A program made the translations under genes and the position numbers. A stretch of 64,000 nucleotides of DNA from Arabidopsis thaliana (Eukaryota > Streptophyta > Magnoliopsida > Brassicales > Brassicaceae), in assembly GCF_000001735.4 (NCBI RefSeq), contig NC_003076.8:10664001-10728000 (forward strand), in the 5' to 3' direction. Positions 1 through 11,191 of this stretch are shown one piece after another. Position 1 is the first letter of the stretch. Each line of letters opens with the position of its first letter. The notes below the pieces were generated by a model that saw only the letters and a program-made list of their open reading frames with translations, did no database searches and was not told the origin of the DNA.

Positions 1-115
1 TGGTGTTCCGCGAAACTCACTATGCCTAAAGCTAAGATTCCCGGTGGAGCCGTGAAATCCTATACTTAAACATGCATTATTATCAAGTTTGATTAGTTCA
101 CCTAAATATCTAAAC
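1..115 (-). repeat. Athila-type LTR fragment (middle of LTR)
   Basis: These bases repeat, with few changes, the segment at about 988-1104 inside the complete LTR at 690-1865, in the same orientation. The match stops abruptly near 115/116, where gag-side sequence begins. On the minus strand the order is 5' LTR, primer site, part of gag, then the middle of a second LTR. This fits a large internal deletion joining gag to the 3' LTR. The left part is cut by the window edge. Confidence 0.8.
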
Positions 116-282
116 TGCCTCTACAACTTCAAATTCGTCACTCTCCTCAACCTTCATAAACTCATATCCACTTTCCATCGAAGCAGCATGCCAAGTAGTA
201 GTGAGGCCGCTCTTAGTCCATCTAGGGATAGGTCTCTCTAAGATCCTCTGCTGACCTTCCAGAATCTGTTCCAGCATTCATT

Positions 283-492
283 CTATCTTGCTTCTAGGTG
301 CGGGTGGAAGGGGGCTTGGTAAGAAGCCAGATCATAGTTCCTTGTGAAGGTAAAACTATTGCTATTCTGTAGCGGTTGCTGGAACTGAGAATTCTGAGTG
401 TAGCTAGTTGGAACATTCCCATTGAAACTTCTTCCACCAACATAATTGACATCCTCCACAAGTAGATTGTGGACTGCGTTAAGCTTAGCCAT
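283..492 (-). pseudogene. Athila gag remnant
   Basis: The minus-strand reading contains VHNLLVEDVNYVGG followed by an asparagine- and glutamine-rich stretch. From memory this resembles the linker region of Athila (Ty3/Gypsy) gag polyproteins. Only about 70 codons are open. The N-terminal gag domain is missing, since the primer site lies under 200 bases upstream, and no protease, reverse transcriptase or integrase follows. It is a non-functional piece of a structural polyprotein. The family call rests on this motif plus the LTR and primer-site type. Confidence 0.65.
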
Positions 493-667
493 TAACCCGG
501 CAATCCTATTCTCGTTCGTGTTTCTCGCTTGTTCCTGGTTCTGTGATTAGACAAACACCTGAAACACACAAGAAAAAGAAGAGAGAAAAAGTAAGTAACC
601 AAAAAGAGAAAGAAAAACAAAAGCTTAGACTAAATTCTAATCCTAATCTAATGGTGAATCGTAGAGA

Positions 668-685
668 TCTTCGACAACGGCGCCA
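668..685 (-). other. Retrotransposon primer-binding site
   Basis: Two bases past the LTR end the minus strand reads TGGCGCCGTTGTCGA. This is the tRNA-Asp-type primer site found in Athila elements, with small changes from the usual form. It fixes the element's orientation (minus) and shows that 690-1865 is its 5' LTR. Confidence 0.8.
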
Positions 686-689
686 AATT

Positions 690-1865
690 TGATATAAGTC
701 AAATTGCCTTAAGACCACTCTCTCAAATAAGAGATCGATTGTAGTACTTAAGGGTCGAATTCCACAAAGCTCTCAGATCACACAATAGACTAAGGTTTTG
801 AATTAAGCTAAACCAAATAGATTATAAAATAAGAAACAAAGAAAGCAATAAATATCAAGATGAAAATCAGATGGGAAAAGAGTCAGGCTTAGGCTATTCT
901 CAGAAAATAAATGATTAGTAGTTCTAGTAATAGCTAGGTTGTTATTGAACCATTCTTAAACTCAAAACTCTAATATTAGAATAACTTGTGGTGTTCCGCA
1001 AAACTCACTATGCCTAAAGCTAAGATTCTTGGTGGAGCCGTGAAATCCTATACTTAAACATGCATTATTATCAAGTTTGATTAGTTCACCTAAGTATCTA
1101 AACCAGAGCCCTTCTATGAGCCTATATGTTCTTTCTTAAATATTTAGGCCCATCTATGATAGTTCTGGTAACAGATACCTATGGTGGGTATACCTATTAT
1201 GTAAGATCAAATTCTAGGTGATCAATCTAGAACTAGCATTAAGAACAATCAAGATGAAGAATCCTATAGATAACCTAGCAAAGGGGCAATCTAATAAATC
1301 ATCTAAATCCTAACAAGAAAGCTACTCAAACATATCATAGAAACACAAATCATAGTCTAATAAGAAATCAAAAGTCAATATATCAAGAGAAAGAGTAAGA
1401 AAGATCTTCTCTAAATGGAGTCTCCACAGGGTTTTGCTCCCAAGAATAAAAGAGAAAAGGAGAATAGCCTCTCCAATTTTAGATCTAAACAATGACCTAA
1501 AAATATATATATATATATATATATGACCTAAAACGTGATGGGCCTTCTTTAGAAATAAGGAAAAGTTCTGGACCGAATTTAGAAATCTTCAAAACTTTAA
1601 TAAGTTGCGTCTTTGAATTGCCGTCAGGTATTGGTGTCGCTCGACATCAGGGGTGGTGTCGTTCGACACCTACGCGATTTTTAGTCTCTAGATTACTTCT
1701 ACAGCATAAAATCTCTGTTTTCTTTCAGAATACTCCATTATCTCCAAATGAATTCCAAACATGCAAAGACCTGAAAATGACTAGAAATGACTTTAGAAAT
1801 AACAAATAGACTCTAAAACTTATACTTAAATCATAGGTAAAACCTGTAAAAATAGGGATATATCA
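690..1865 (-). repeat. Athila-type 5' LTR
   Basis: The unit is bounded by TGATATA on the left and TATATCA on the right and is about 1.18 kb long. The primer-binding site lies next to its lower-coordinate end. A diverged homologue in the same orientation occupies 61637-62820; shared landmarks include the CTCTCAAATAAGAGATC block and the end AAAAATAGGGATATATCA. It contains a short (AT)n run near 1505-1524. The five bases after the right end (ATTAC) would be the TSD, but the partner end lies outside the window. Confidence 0.85.
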
Positions 1866-2402
1866 ATTACCTTTATAGCTTACGTTACATAAGCTAATAG
1901 GACGAAAACCTGACATTTCGCGCGGTTTTTCACCTTTTGAGATAAGAAAAATATTTGTCTCATTCAAAAATATCAAAACTCAAAAAAATCTTCACCATTT
2001 TGGTGAGATCACCTTTTATTATTTTCCAAAAACGTTGGAAAAATAGGGCCGTCATCCCATCCGGTCCTGGAACTTTTGTCGGATTTAGAGAGCGCGCTTA
2101 ACTTCCTCTTCGGTAACTTCTTTGACTAAGAACTCGTTCATGGCTGGAGAGACCGATGGGGAGATATCCATAAGGACTAAGGAAGGGTCAACCATGTTCG
2201 AAGATGAGAATAGATTTTTAAAATAATCCACAGCAACTCTTTCGATTCCTTCTTCATTATCAACCCAAACTCCGTTATTATCTAGAATGCCTAGAATCTT
2301 GTTCTTCGCCCTTCTTTATTTCGTTAAGGCATGAAAATATTTAGTGTTTTTATCTCATAATTATATGTATTTTTGTTGTGCTTTTCCAATGTCGTAAACT
2401 CA
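1866..2402 (-). pseudogene. LINE reverse transcriptase fragment (fingers region)
   Basis: Translated on the minus strand, the segment gives NTKYFHALTK near 2350, then VPGPDGMTALFFQRFWK near 2070. These are hallmark motifs of plant non-LTR (LINE, RVT_1) reverse transcriptases just before the catalytic palm. Stop codons and frameshifts are present, so it is dead. It is cut on the left by the Athila LTR and on the right at 2403 by the mariner-like element. The few bases after 8747 may be its continuation. It is separate from the LINE nested at 3424-6500. Confidence 0.75.
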
Positions 2403-2709
2403 TAATCCCTCCAGTTTTGAAAGATTGATTTTCTAATATTTTCACCAAGATTAAGAAAAATAATTAATGGTGGAGTAATCAATTTACTTTTGTGGTACTA
2501 GTCAGGTGATGTTGCTTTCCAATAATTATAATTACACCACATAATAAATGAGGTCTTTTACATTTCATCTAGAGACTAAAATCATACTCTTTACGTTTAC
2601 AAATTTAGTTATAGGAGTAACTTTAAATTTTTGTTAAAAATTTCAAATTAAGAGCCAAAACTAAGTTTCTCAAAAATTAAAATTTTAGAATGGAGCCAAA
2701 ACCAGTACA

Positions 2710-3227
2710 CAGAGCCGACCCTGACCTAAAGCTGGTAAAGCTCAAGCTTTAGGCATCAAATTTTCTTCAAAATTTTAGGGCAACAATTTCTTAGAATGGA
2801 GCCAAACTAAGTTTTGATCACTGAATCATCTTCTACGTCTAGATCTTGGAATCGTCATTTTATTTTCTTGGAGAATCCGTTGAGTTGTTTAATTAACAAC
2901 ATGGGCCTATTGGGTTATTCTCTCTATCTTTGGTTGATTTAAATAGGTATTATTGGGTTTGTAATTGTTTTAAATGAGAAAGGACTTTTTGATTTGGTAA
3001 TTTATTGACGTGTGACTCTTGCTAATTGCTATCAGTTTAATGGTTTTCATAATTTTAGTAATACGTTTAAAACTGCATCTTGCCATTTTTTAACTTAAAA
3101 AATTTGGAGTAAAATTTGGCATATTCTACTTCGTAAAAAAATCAATTTTATGTATAGAAAAACAATATTCAATGGACAACAAATTTTGTTTATGCTTTAG
3201 GCATCATCAAGTTATGGGTCGGTCCTG
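2710..3227. mobile_element. Non-autonomous hAT element (518-bp MITE)
   Basis: The termini are inverted repeats CAGAGCCGACCCTGA and, inverted from the right, CAGGACCGACCCAT. Both are followed by an internal GCCTAAAGC-type block. A perfect 8-bp TSD, CCAGTACA, lies at 2702-2709 and 3228-3235. The TSD length and TIR type identify the hAT superfamily. There is no coding capacity. It lies inside the mariner-like element. Confidence 0.9.
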
Positions 3228-3303
3228 CCAGTACAATTAAGTTCCATTAATTTTCTATATATATTGACATATATTTAGACCATTTACTTAAAATCATCAA
3301 TCT

Positions 3304-3423
3304 ATGGCTTTCCATAGTTTTAATTTAAATTTACAACCTCAAAATCATGAAAGAGAATTTTTGATTTATTTGAATAACAATCCACCAAGAGAAGAAGAAG
3401 ATGATCCTCATATGAACTTCGAT
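3304..3423 (+). pseudogene. Possible N-terminal exon of the mariner transposase
   Basis: A short open segment starts with ATG and encodes an acidic stretch with FNLNLQ and NNPPREEEDD. Plant mariner-like transposases often have a short acidic FDLN-type N-terminus, so this may be the first exon of the transposase whose main part starts at 6869. The LINE insertion separates them. The assignment rests on position and composition only. Confidence 0.3.
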
Positions 3424-3518
3424 AAATTTTTCATTTTTTTCTTTCACAAAACACCATTTATATTAAGTTATCGGGAAGAGACTATCCGCTAGAGAGAGCC
3501 ATTCAGGAACCGATGTGC

Positions 3519-4394
3519 TTATATGGGAAAAAGGCTATTTCGAGCCCGAGCTTTTTTAGCTAAACAATCAGCTCGAGTATTAGAAGTACGAGGAAGAAAT
3601 CTAATACGGAAAGAAGGGAAAAAACAAACTAAGGATCGATAGGATGCAAATTCCGCTGCAAAAGTCGGCCAATCGTCTAGATTGTTAAAGATAGAAATCA
3701 GGTCTGAACAGTCGGAAGCAAAAGTGCCAGAAGTATCGCCAACAGAGATCATGCATTCCATTGCCCATAGGAAGGAATCAAATTCTGCACGAAGCGGTGA
3801 TAAGCTTCGCCGAGCACTCTTGAGGCCAAGATGGAGGATTAAGTCTTGTCGAACAAGGGCCCATCCATGCCCGCTTAACGGGTCCTCTGCATGCTAAGTG
3901 GCATCAATTTGACATTCAGGAAGCAAGGTGAGCGGTATCTGAGAAGAATCTAGGAAAGGAGTTAAGCATATGGGTACATCTTCTTTTCGGGTTGCTTGTT
4001 CCCAAACAGTTGTCTCTTTGAGTGCCAAAGCCAAAGTTTCAGGGGGAGGTTCCCTAAAGTTCTCAAAAACAAAACGATTTATACTTTTCCAGATATACCA
4101 AATTATCCATGGAAAGAGTTCCAACACCTCCTCTCTGATTCCAAATTCACGGCGACGCCAAAAAAAGAAGTCAAAATTATAGAAGAGGGAATTTCTAGGG
4201 AAAATATTCCCCGAAGAAAGAATAGGCGATAATGCCCAAATCTGTTGCGAAGGTGGACAATGAAAAAGGAGATGGTTAATTGTCTCTTCAGCTTCTCCGC
4301 AACTGGGGCATCCTTTATCCGTACCGATATGACGATATGTCAATCTTTGACAAGTGGCTAGACAACCCGAGATACATTGCCACGCGAAATGCAT
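3519..4394 (-). pseudogene. LINE zf-RVT and RNase H domains
   Basis: Two minus-strand segments are recognisable. The first (4394-3894) has HFAWQC, then GCPSCGEAEETINHLLFHCP, the Cys/His pattern of the plant zf-RVT domain, followed by the usual WIIWYIWKSINRFVFEN stretch. The second (3761-3519) has DCSDLISIFNN and FLPRTSNTRADCLAKKAR, the end of the RNase H (RVT_3) domain, including the NxxAD-type motif. They are separated by a frameshift. Together they are the C-terminus of the LINE polyprotein; no activity is expected. Confidence 0.8.
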
Positions 4395-5094
4395 ACGCTT
4401 TCGCGTAGTTTTAAGCTTGCATACTTGTGTTTGAAGTGCCGAAACACCTGGTCCCTGAAAAGAGGGGTCACAAGTAGGACGAGATAGATCTCTCGCAGCC
4501 TAATATCCTAACTTAACAGTAAAATTACCGTATTTAATGTAAGACCAGCTAAAGCCATCACTCAAGCGGCTTGGGCGAATCCCTAAAATGAGTGGAATAT
4601 CAACGGGATCAAGCAATGCTTGAAGACGGTCCAATTTCCACATCTTTGTGTTTTGGTCGATTAAATCATTGACATAGAGTAGGGAATCTCTTATGTCAAG
4701 AATGCTCTTTACAGGCTTTGCATGGATAGTGGGAATTCATGGATCTTCCCATACGCGAGTCAGCATTCCGGAACCTATGGTCCTCCGAAGTCCCGAGACA
4801 AGAAGGGGTTTGGCGGCCATGATACTTCTCCATCCAAAAGAAGGACGATTTGAGGCGCCGATATGTAATGGATCACTATATCAAAAATATTTCCCCCTCT
4901 AGACCCTACTCAAAAGAGAGTTTGGGAATCAGATAAGATGCCACAATTGTTTTGCTTAAAAAGCTAGATTAAACTCTTCCAATGTTCTAAAACCAAGTCC
5001 ACCCTCAGAGTGTGGGATGCAAAGCTTATCCCATGCAATCCAGTGGATACTATTACTATTCACATTAGTTTTCCACCAGAAATTTGCAATAGCA

Positions 5095-5640
5095 CTACTC
5101 AACAGGGGATAAAACACACGACTTAACATATGTCGGAAGGGCTTGTGCTACTGACTTTATAAGAATCTCTTTGCCTCTTTTGGACAAGAATTTGGCTGAC
5201 AAGGTATTAAGTCTCATTTGGAGCCTATCTCTCACAAAGGAGAAAACTTGGGTTTTAGAGCCATGAATTTTCTCAGGTAAACCCAAGTAAGAGCCCATGC
5301 CCCCATCATGGTGGATACCCAAGGTTGATTTTATGGTACTCCGGGTCATATTGTCCACATCAAGACCAAACATTACAGACGACTTAGCAGCATTTAACTG
5401 TTGTCCCGATGTCTCGCCATAAATGCGGAAAATATTGATGATGTCTTGACCTTGAGTTGGATCAGCTTGACAAAAAATAAGCTATGATCTGCAAACAGGA
5501 GATGCGAGGTGAAAGGACTTGCGCGTGAGATTTGAAGCCCTTGGATCATGCTATTCCATTCTGCATCTTTGAGATTCGCCACCAAAGCTTCCGTACACAA
5601 GATTAAGAGGAATGGGGAAATAGGACCGCCTTGTCTAATT
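5095..5640 (-). pseudogene. LINE reverse transcriptase palm/thumb remnant
   Basis: The minus strand encodes RQGGPISPFL, then CTEALVANL, then LLFADHS near 5480, then GSYLGLPEKIHGSK and [21 protein letters not shown]. These are, in order, the conserved RT blocks ending in the thumb. The catalytic FADD box is degraded to FADH, and a frameshift splits the region near 5390. Sequence before RQGG jumps straight to the endonuclease, so most of the fingers are gone. Confidence 0.8.
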
Positions 5641-5706
5641 CCCCTTGTTGTTTGATGAGACCTCTTGGTGCCCCACCTCGATCATCCCACAATTTTCAAT
5701 CATACA

Positions 5707-6189
5707 TCAGAATGGGAGGAAAGAGGAGTCCGACCTACTTTTACCACCCTTCTTCTCATGGTTTTCTATAACCTCATTAAAGTCACTGATCATAAACCAT
5801 GGTTCAAAGCATGTGAGGCCAATACGAGTCAAGCGATCCCAAACTAATTTTAGGTATTGAACTATCAGATCAACATAAACAAAAGTAATAAAAACTAGGT
5901 TTCCATCAATAATTGTTTCAATATCAATAAGCCGATCACTAAGAAAATCAAATTTAACCGGATAGTCTTTCGAATACATAAAAGCAAGACTACCACTATT
6001 ACTAGTAGGTTCAACAGTTTGAAGAGAATCAAAGCCTAATGATACTTGAATATTCTGAAGACGCAAAAGATCGTTCTTTGTTTCCTATAGAAATAAAAAA
6101 CTTGGAGAGTACATAAGACACATCTCTTTCAGTCGACGAGTAGTAAGGTCTGCACCCGTCCCTTGACAATTCCACGCTAGGATCCTCAT
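5707..6189 (-). pseudogene. LINE apurinic-type endonuclease remnant
   Basis: The minus-strand reading starts at the ATG at 6189 with MRILAWNCQGTG, the standard start of plant LINE endonucleases (exonuclease-endonuclease-phosphatase fold). It continues to PWFMISDFNEVIENHEKKGG, which holds the GDFNE-type metal-binding block with the Gly changed to Ser. An in-frame stop follows FLFL near 6095. The C-terminal part, including the SDH box, is deleted where RT begins. Confidence 0.8.
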
Positions 6190-6868
6190 TTCTTAGTTTT
6201 GGAGGGAGAATGATACCCTACCGTACTAATATCTGAAGAGATAATCCTATTTTTTAAGAGAAAAAACACCTCACTATGAGGGATAGTTATTGATGTGTTA
6301 GAAACTCTCGTCTTTAATTTCAAAGAACAATCGAAAATTTGGTAAAATTGTAGAAGTGATATTTTTACAGAAGAGGAATGTGGGAAAAGTCTCTCCTTAA
6401 AGAAGGAAATCGAAACACATGGATATGCAACCATGGATTTGAAGCAGAAATTGTTATTTGAAAAAATTGATAAGATTAACTTTTCAAAATAAAGGGTTAA
6501 TATTTTCATTTATTTATTTTGATTATATTATTATACTTTATGTTCTTAGTAATTTGATGGAGTTATTTTATTTTTCAACATTTTAGAATAATTCTCTTTC
6601 AGAATTGGTATTTGTATACGTTGAATTTTTATTTTTTAGGTAAGGTGTGTACATTGAATTTTTACCATTATGTGTTTGATAGAACGTGCAATTTTCAATT
6701 TTATTGCCTCAACCTATTATTATATCCATGAGTTTATATTTTAATTCTATAAACATACCGCTTTGTTTCACTTAATAGGAGTATTTTATTTATTTGATTA
6801 ATATTTGTGACTAGAGAAAATATTGAGATTTTACAAGATTCTCAAGAAGCTACGGTTCATAAGAAGAA

Positions 6869-8130
6869 ATGACAGATAGTGAAAGAGAGGTTTATCACGC
6901 TTTGTTGGAAAGAAGGGTTAACGGAAACGTGAAGAACACCACTACAAGGGAAGTGTCTAAGTTGTTATCCTTACCTTTACAAAAGGTTCAACGAATTTGG
7001 CGACGGGCCAAAAATACTCCTTACGGCGAAATTGTTGATGTGTCACATAGGAGAAAGGGTAATTGTGTTCTGAAGAAAATTCAAATTGACTTCGCTCGAG
7101 TTGCTGATATTCCACTCCAACATCGCAAAACTCTAAGGTCATTGGCAGCTTCTTTGAATATTAGTCATGCGACATTGTCTCGATATGTTAAATAACGGGT
7201 TTATTAAGCGTCATTCAAATGTCATCAAGCCAAGTTTGAGAGATAACAATATGAGAGCTCGACTAGCATTTTGTGTTTCCATGCTCGACAGTAGTACTAT
7301 GCCTAATCACCCAAAGTTTGTTGATATGTACAATATTGTACATATCGATAAAAAATAATTTTATATGACAAAAAGAAAGAGTCTTATTATCTTCTGCCAG
7401 ATGAAGAACCGCTGCATCGTACATGTCAGAGTAAAAACTTTATTGAAAAAGTAATGTTTTTAGCTGTCATGGCTCGTCCAAGATTGATGGAGAATGAAAT
7501 GAAAAAATTTCTGGTAAAATAGGAATATTTCCATTTCTTAAAATGCAACCAACTAAGAGACGAAGTAGAAACTGGGAGGCAGGGACTATGGAGTTAAAGC
7601 CAATGACCTCCATCAAAAGAGAAGATATAAAAGAGTTTTTACTTGAAAAAATTCTTCCGAAAATTTGTGAAAGATGGCCACAAAAAGATTTGAGAAAACC
7701 TATTTTTATTCAACAAGATAATGCAAAAACGTACGTTAATCCGAGAGATGAGGACTTCTGAGAAGCTGCTTCTCGTTATGGTTTTGATTTTTGTTTGATG
7801 TGTCAATCACCAAACTCACCAGACCTGAATATTTTAGATCTTATTTTTTTTAGTGCCATCCAATCACTATAGCACCGGGTGAATCCAAAGACGATAGAAG
7901 ATCTTGTTCTTGCGGTAAAACAATCTTTTGATCAATACCCATCAAAACAAGTGAACCAAAAAATTTTGACGTTGCAATCATGCATGTAAGAAATTATGAA
8001 AATCGGAAGCTCAAACAAGTATAAAATCCCACATTTGAAGAAGGTCATCTTGGAGAAAGAAGGAAATCTACCTTCACAAATGGCTTGTGATCCTATTTTA
8101 GTACGAGATGTAATAAGTTGCTTAGCAACT
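6869..8130 (+). pseudogene. Mariner-like transposase, frameshifted
   Basis: This is the main body of a plant mariner-like transposase. It opens with a helix-turn-helix DNA-binding part (EVSKLLSLPLQKVQRIWRRAK, then DVSHRRKGN and IPLQHRKTLRSLAASLNIS). The catalytic part follows: VDMYNIVHID (first Asp, near 7347), FIQQDNAKTYV (second Asp, near 7720) and SPDLNILDL (third Asp, near 7830), close to the DD39D spacing of plant mariners. A frameshift near 7190, a stop after HIDKK and several later breaks kill it. It is flanked by mariner TIRs, so it belongs to the enclosing element. Confidence 0.9.
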
Positions 8131-8800
8131 TAAGGTTTTAATAATCGTCTTGTAGTTTTCTCATTTTATTTAAATTTTTATTATCATCTGAATGCAAATA
8201 AGAGAACATAGAGTGCGAAATAGGAAAAAAAGTTAAATAACCCAACCGAAAATTATGAGAAGTACAAAAACTAAAAGGTCTTTGGTAAAAGTTCTTCAAC
8301 AAATCCAACACCATAACTTTTTCCTTTTCGTTTTTGGGATGAAACTTTTCTTCATCTTGTTCATCATGTGACTTGTTTAAATCAAACTTATGGGTAGTGT
8401 ACAATTTTATCATGTAAACATCTCTTGAATATCCACTTTCTCCATTTCCTTCAATTTTTTAACTCTTCGTGTCTTCTTCTTGTTTCATATTGTTTCAGAA
8501 AAAATAAAAAAAAATAAAAGATAGGAAGTTGTTGGAGTACTATATCATAGAATATGCTCATAAATTTATGTTTAATATTAATGGACTATTGACCTCCTCA
8601 TTCTAAATGCCTGCAATTAATTATGTATTGTAAATGTAAAAAGCATTAATGATTTATTGATTTAGAAAATAAAAATTATAGAAAATCAATCTTTTTGATA
8701 CAATAATAAAATTCTAGAAGATCAATCTTTAAAATCCGGAGGGAGTATTATATTTTTGGCTTCTCATGAATCAAAGCAACTGGTTGTCGCTAATACACAA

Positions 8801-9282
8801 TGTTCAAGAAAGCGGGCTAGGCGGCCATCTAGGTGTCGCCTAGGCTGTAGGCGCTCCTTTACCGCTTCAACTTTCTTAAAATCGGTTCTTTTAGACGGCA
8901 TGATCGATTTGGCAGACTATGCAGTCATTAAACAGATTAGACGATCATTAAACGGATTCATGCATGCTACGTGGATTTAAATGTGTCTTAATATTTTTGA
9001 ATTTTTAAAATAATATATTTAAATTTCTATAAAAAGCCTATACTTTTTATTATTTTATTTTATCTTATTTTATAATATTAAATTTAAATTTATTCTCAAA
9101 AATTTGATAATTTTCAGCTTTTTATAATGTGTTTCTCAATATTTTATGTAATAGTATACAAATATATATCATTTTATTCTAAAACCGTTTAACCCGTCTA
9201 AAATGGTCTAGACCCTAACTGAGTGTTCTAGGCGCTAGGTGGAGGGTCTCTGCCCGCTTAGCGCCTAACGATTTCTTGAACA
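8801..9282. mobile_element. Short inverted-repeat element (family unknown)
   Basis: The left end TGTTCAAGAAAGCGGGCTAG and the inverted right end TGTTCAAGAAATCGTTAGGC are related. Both are followed by GC-rich runs built on CTAGGCG and CGCCTAG, while the centre is AT-rich. The outline is that of a foldback or MITE-type element. I found no clear TSD. The open frame across the left end is probably an artefact. Confidence 0.6.
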
Positions 9283-9692
9283 CTCCTGATTCCATGTAAG
9301 TCAAATCAATGAAAGATTCAAGCTTTGTTATGATAGATGCTAGGATGTAAGATATAGTTCATATGAGATGTATTGAACAAGAAATGTAAAGACAAAAAAA
9401 AAGAGATTTAGTTTGTCACCAAAGACTTTAAATTTGATTTCATAAAATGGGAAAGAGGAAAGTTTCTTACAACTCTCTAGATTAACAATTTAATGTTCAC
9501 TACAAAATTATATATACGTATCTACTTTCTTAGACTTAATCTTATATACTAATGGGCTTCTCATGATATAAGACTAACTTTTGGGCTTTATATGGATCCT
9601 CTAATATATAAGACCACTTGTCATGACAATTTTAGGGTTTTCTTGTAAGCTTTAAAACTTTTTTTGAACAAAAGGGGGTTTCTTGTAAGCAT

Positions 9693-9859
9693 CAGGCCAG
9701 CTTAGAGGTCTACATTTTTTTTTCAAATGATTTAAGGTCATAAGTTTTTAAGATTTTGTAATAAGGGTCCTAAATTTTAATATTTTGCAAATAACACCTT
9801 AAGTTTTCAGGAAAAAAAAATTTAGGCACAAGGTCCAAAAAAAAATTGAGCCGGCCATG
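9693..9859. mobile_element. Tiny hAT-type MITE (167 bp)
   Basis: The left end CAGGCCAGCTTAG and the inverted right end CATGGCCGGCTCA are imperfect inverted repeats. They are flanked by GTAAGCAT (9685-9692) and CTAAGCAT (9860-9867), an 8-bp TSD with one mismatch. The interior is AT-rich and non-coding. Confidence 0.65.
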
Positions 9860-9867
9860 CTAAGCAT

Positions 9868-11191
9868 ATACACTATCTCATCGCTAAAACGAAGATGTAC
9901 CCCAAATTGTTTTTTTCATTAACGTAGGCTTCGGCTTTAGCTTAGGGTTCTGACCATTTTTTTCTTTTCTTTTCATCACGGCACAAACACACACCGTATA
10001 TAAAGTAATACTGCGGCTTAGGCTATTTAGAGTTGATATACTTGGGCCTCACGTTAAGATTTTAAGCCTCGACGAAGCCCAATAAGAGACACTCGAGATC
10101 GTGGTGTTACTAAAAACTCAAATATCAAGCCACAATTCATTAAATTCAACCCTAAAACAATTGTAAAACATTTCATAACGAAAGTGCCCAAAAAGTTATA
10201 GAAACTTTTAAAAGCTAGAGACAAGAGGACCCGTAGATAGATTCGAAATCATAAGAGAGTTTGGTCGTTGGGTGTTCTTTCCCGTGTGTCGGCGTTAACT
10301 AACGTCGTCAACATTGACGACGCAAATTTAAAAGCACGACAAAAGCAAAAGATGATTCACGTGTTATCCGAGGATGTTTTATTTTAGACGACAATATTTC
10401 TATTCAATTTTGTCGACACATGTAAATTAAGATATAACAGAGACTTGTAGTCGTCGAAGATAAAAAGTTATATAATTCTGTTTGACTGTTTTAAATATTC
10501 ATGAAATTCAACTCTTCAACAACTCTTTTTTTGACAACTTATTTTGGATATATTACAATCTTCTTTTCGGAATATTTAAGCCATTCCCGAGATGAAGAAT
10601 TTATATTTTCGAAAAAGGAATTACTAGATATAGACAAAAGCTGTTAAAAGAAATAATTAAAAACAGAAGAAGAAAAATATAGAGCTGATAAATATCCAAC
10701 AACTTAACAAACCAAACACACTTCCAAAACAGTCACCGGTCAAAAACAACAGAACCTATCTTTATTTCCTTCAGAGAGAGAGAGATAAAGGAAAAATCTT
10801 TTGTTCTTGTCTGAAAAAAACCTCACGACAGATCGGAAAGAGTAAGCTTATCAAGAATCATTGTTCAATCAGACAAGATCTGTAAGAAAATTATCTCACA
10901 GTTCTTTGTTACAATTTTTTTTCCTCAAATTGTTTTTGAAAGGGTTTTATTATGCGGTTAAACATCAACAAAATCTCTGTTCTTTTATATATATATGAAC
11001 AAAAAGAGATTTAAGAAAAAAAAATAGATGATACCTTAAGCAATACTATTTAATTGAAGTATGTTTAGTTATTCATATTAAGGATCTTGTTTTCAATTAT
11101 GGTGAATTTTGAGTTAATTGAAATGATATTTGTGAATAACTTTAATGAAGAATCTTGTTTTTATTTTGGTGAAATATGACAGTAAGTTGGA
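9868..11191 (+). promoter_or_regulatory. Upstream region and 5' leader of WVD2
   Basis: No gene is seen here. A GA-rich tract at about 10774-10790 and the following sequence look like transcribed leader. A possible leader intron runs from GTAAGA (10881) to an acceptor after ATGACAG (11182), just before the ATG at 11192. A T/A-rich stretch at about 10660-10680 could hold the core promoter. Transcript boundaries cannot be proven from sequence. Confidence 0.4.

Larger units (their letters stand above)
3424..6500 (-). mobile_element. Decayed LINE (endonuclease-RT-RNase H) inside the mariner element
   Basis: On the minus strand the order is endonuclease (6189-5707), RT palm and thumb (5640-5095), zf-RVT zinc-binding region (4394-3894) and RNase H (3761-3519). 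A poly(A)-like tract follows, seen as T-rich sequence at about 3424-3446. This is the layout of plant LINEs that carry a C-terminal RNase H. An internal deletion joins the endonuclease directly to the RT core, removing the RT fingers. The upper boundary is uncertain (about 6190-6510) and I found no TSD. It splits the mariner element. Confidence 0.75.
2405..8745 (+). mobile_element. Mariner-like element (plant Tc1/mariner) with nested insertions
   Basis: The ends are terminal inverted repeats of the plant mariner type: the left begins ATCCCTCCAGTTTTGAAAGA and the right end, inverted, begins CTCCCTCCGGATTTTAAAGA. Each is followed by GATTGATYTTCTA. Both are flanked by TA (2403-2404 and 8746-8747), the TSD of this superfamily. 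Inside lie a decayed transposase (6869-8130), a hAT MITE (2710-3227) and a LINE (about 3424-6500). Without those two the element would be roughly 2.7 kb. Confidence 0.85.

Noticed and set aside
6186..6509. 107-codon minus-strand frame before the LINE endonuclease
   Set aside because: It could be the end of LINE ORF1, but no zinc knuckle or DUF4283 motif is visible, so no gene was called.
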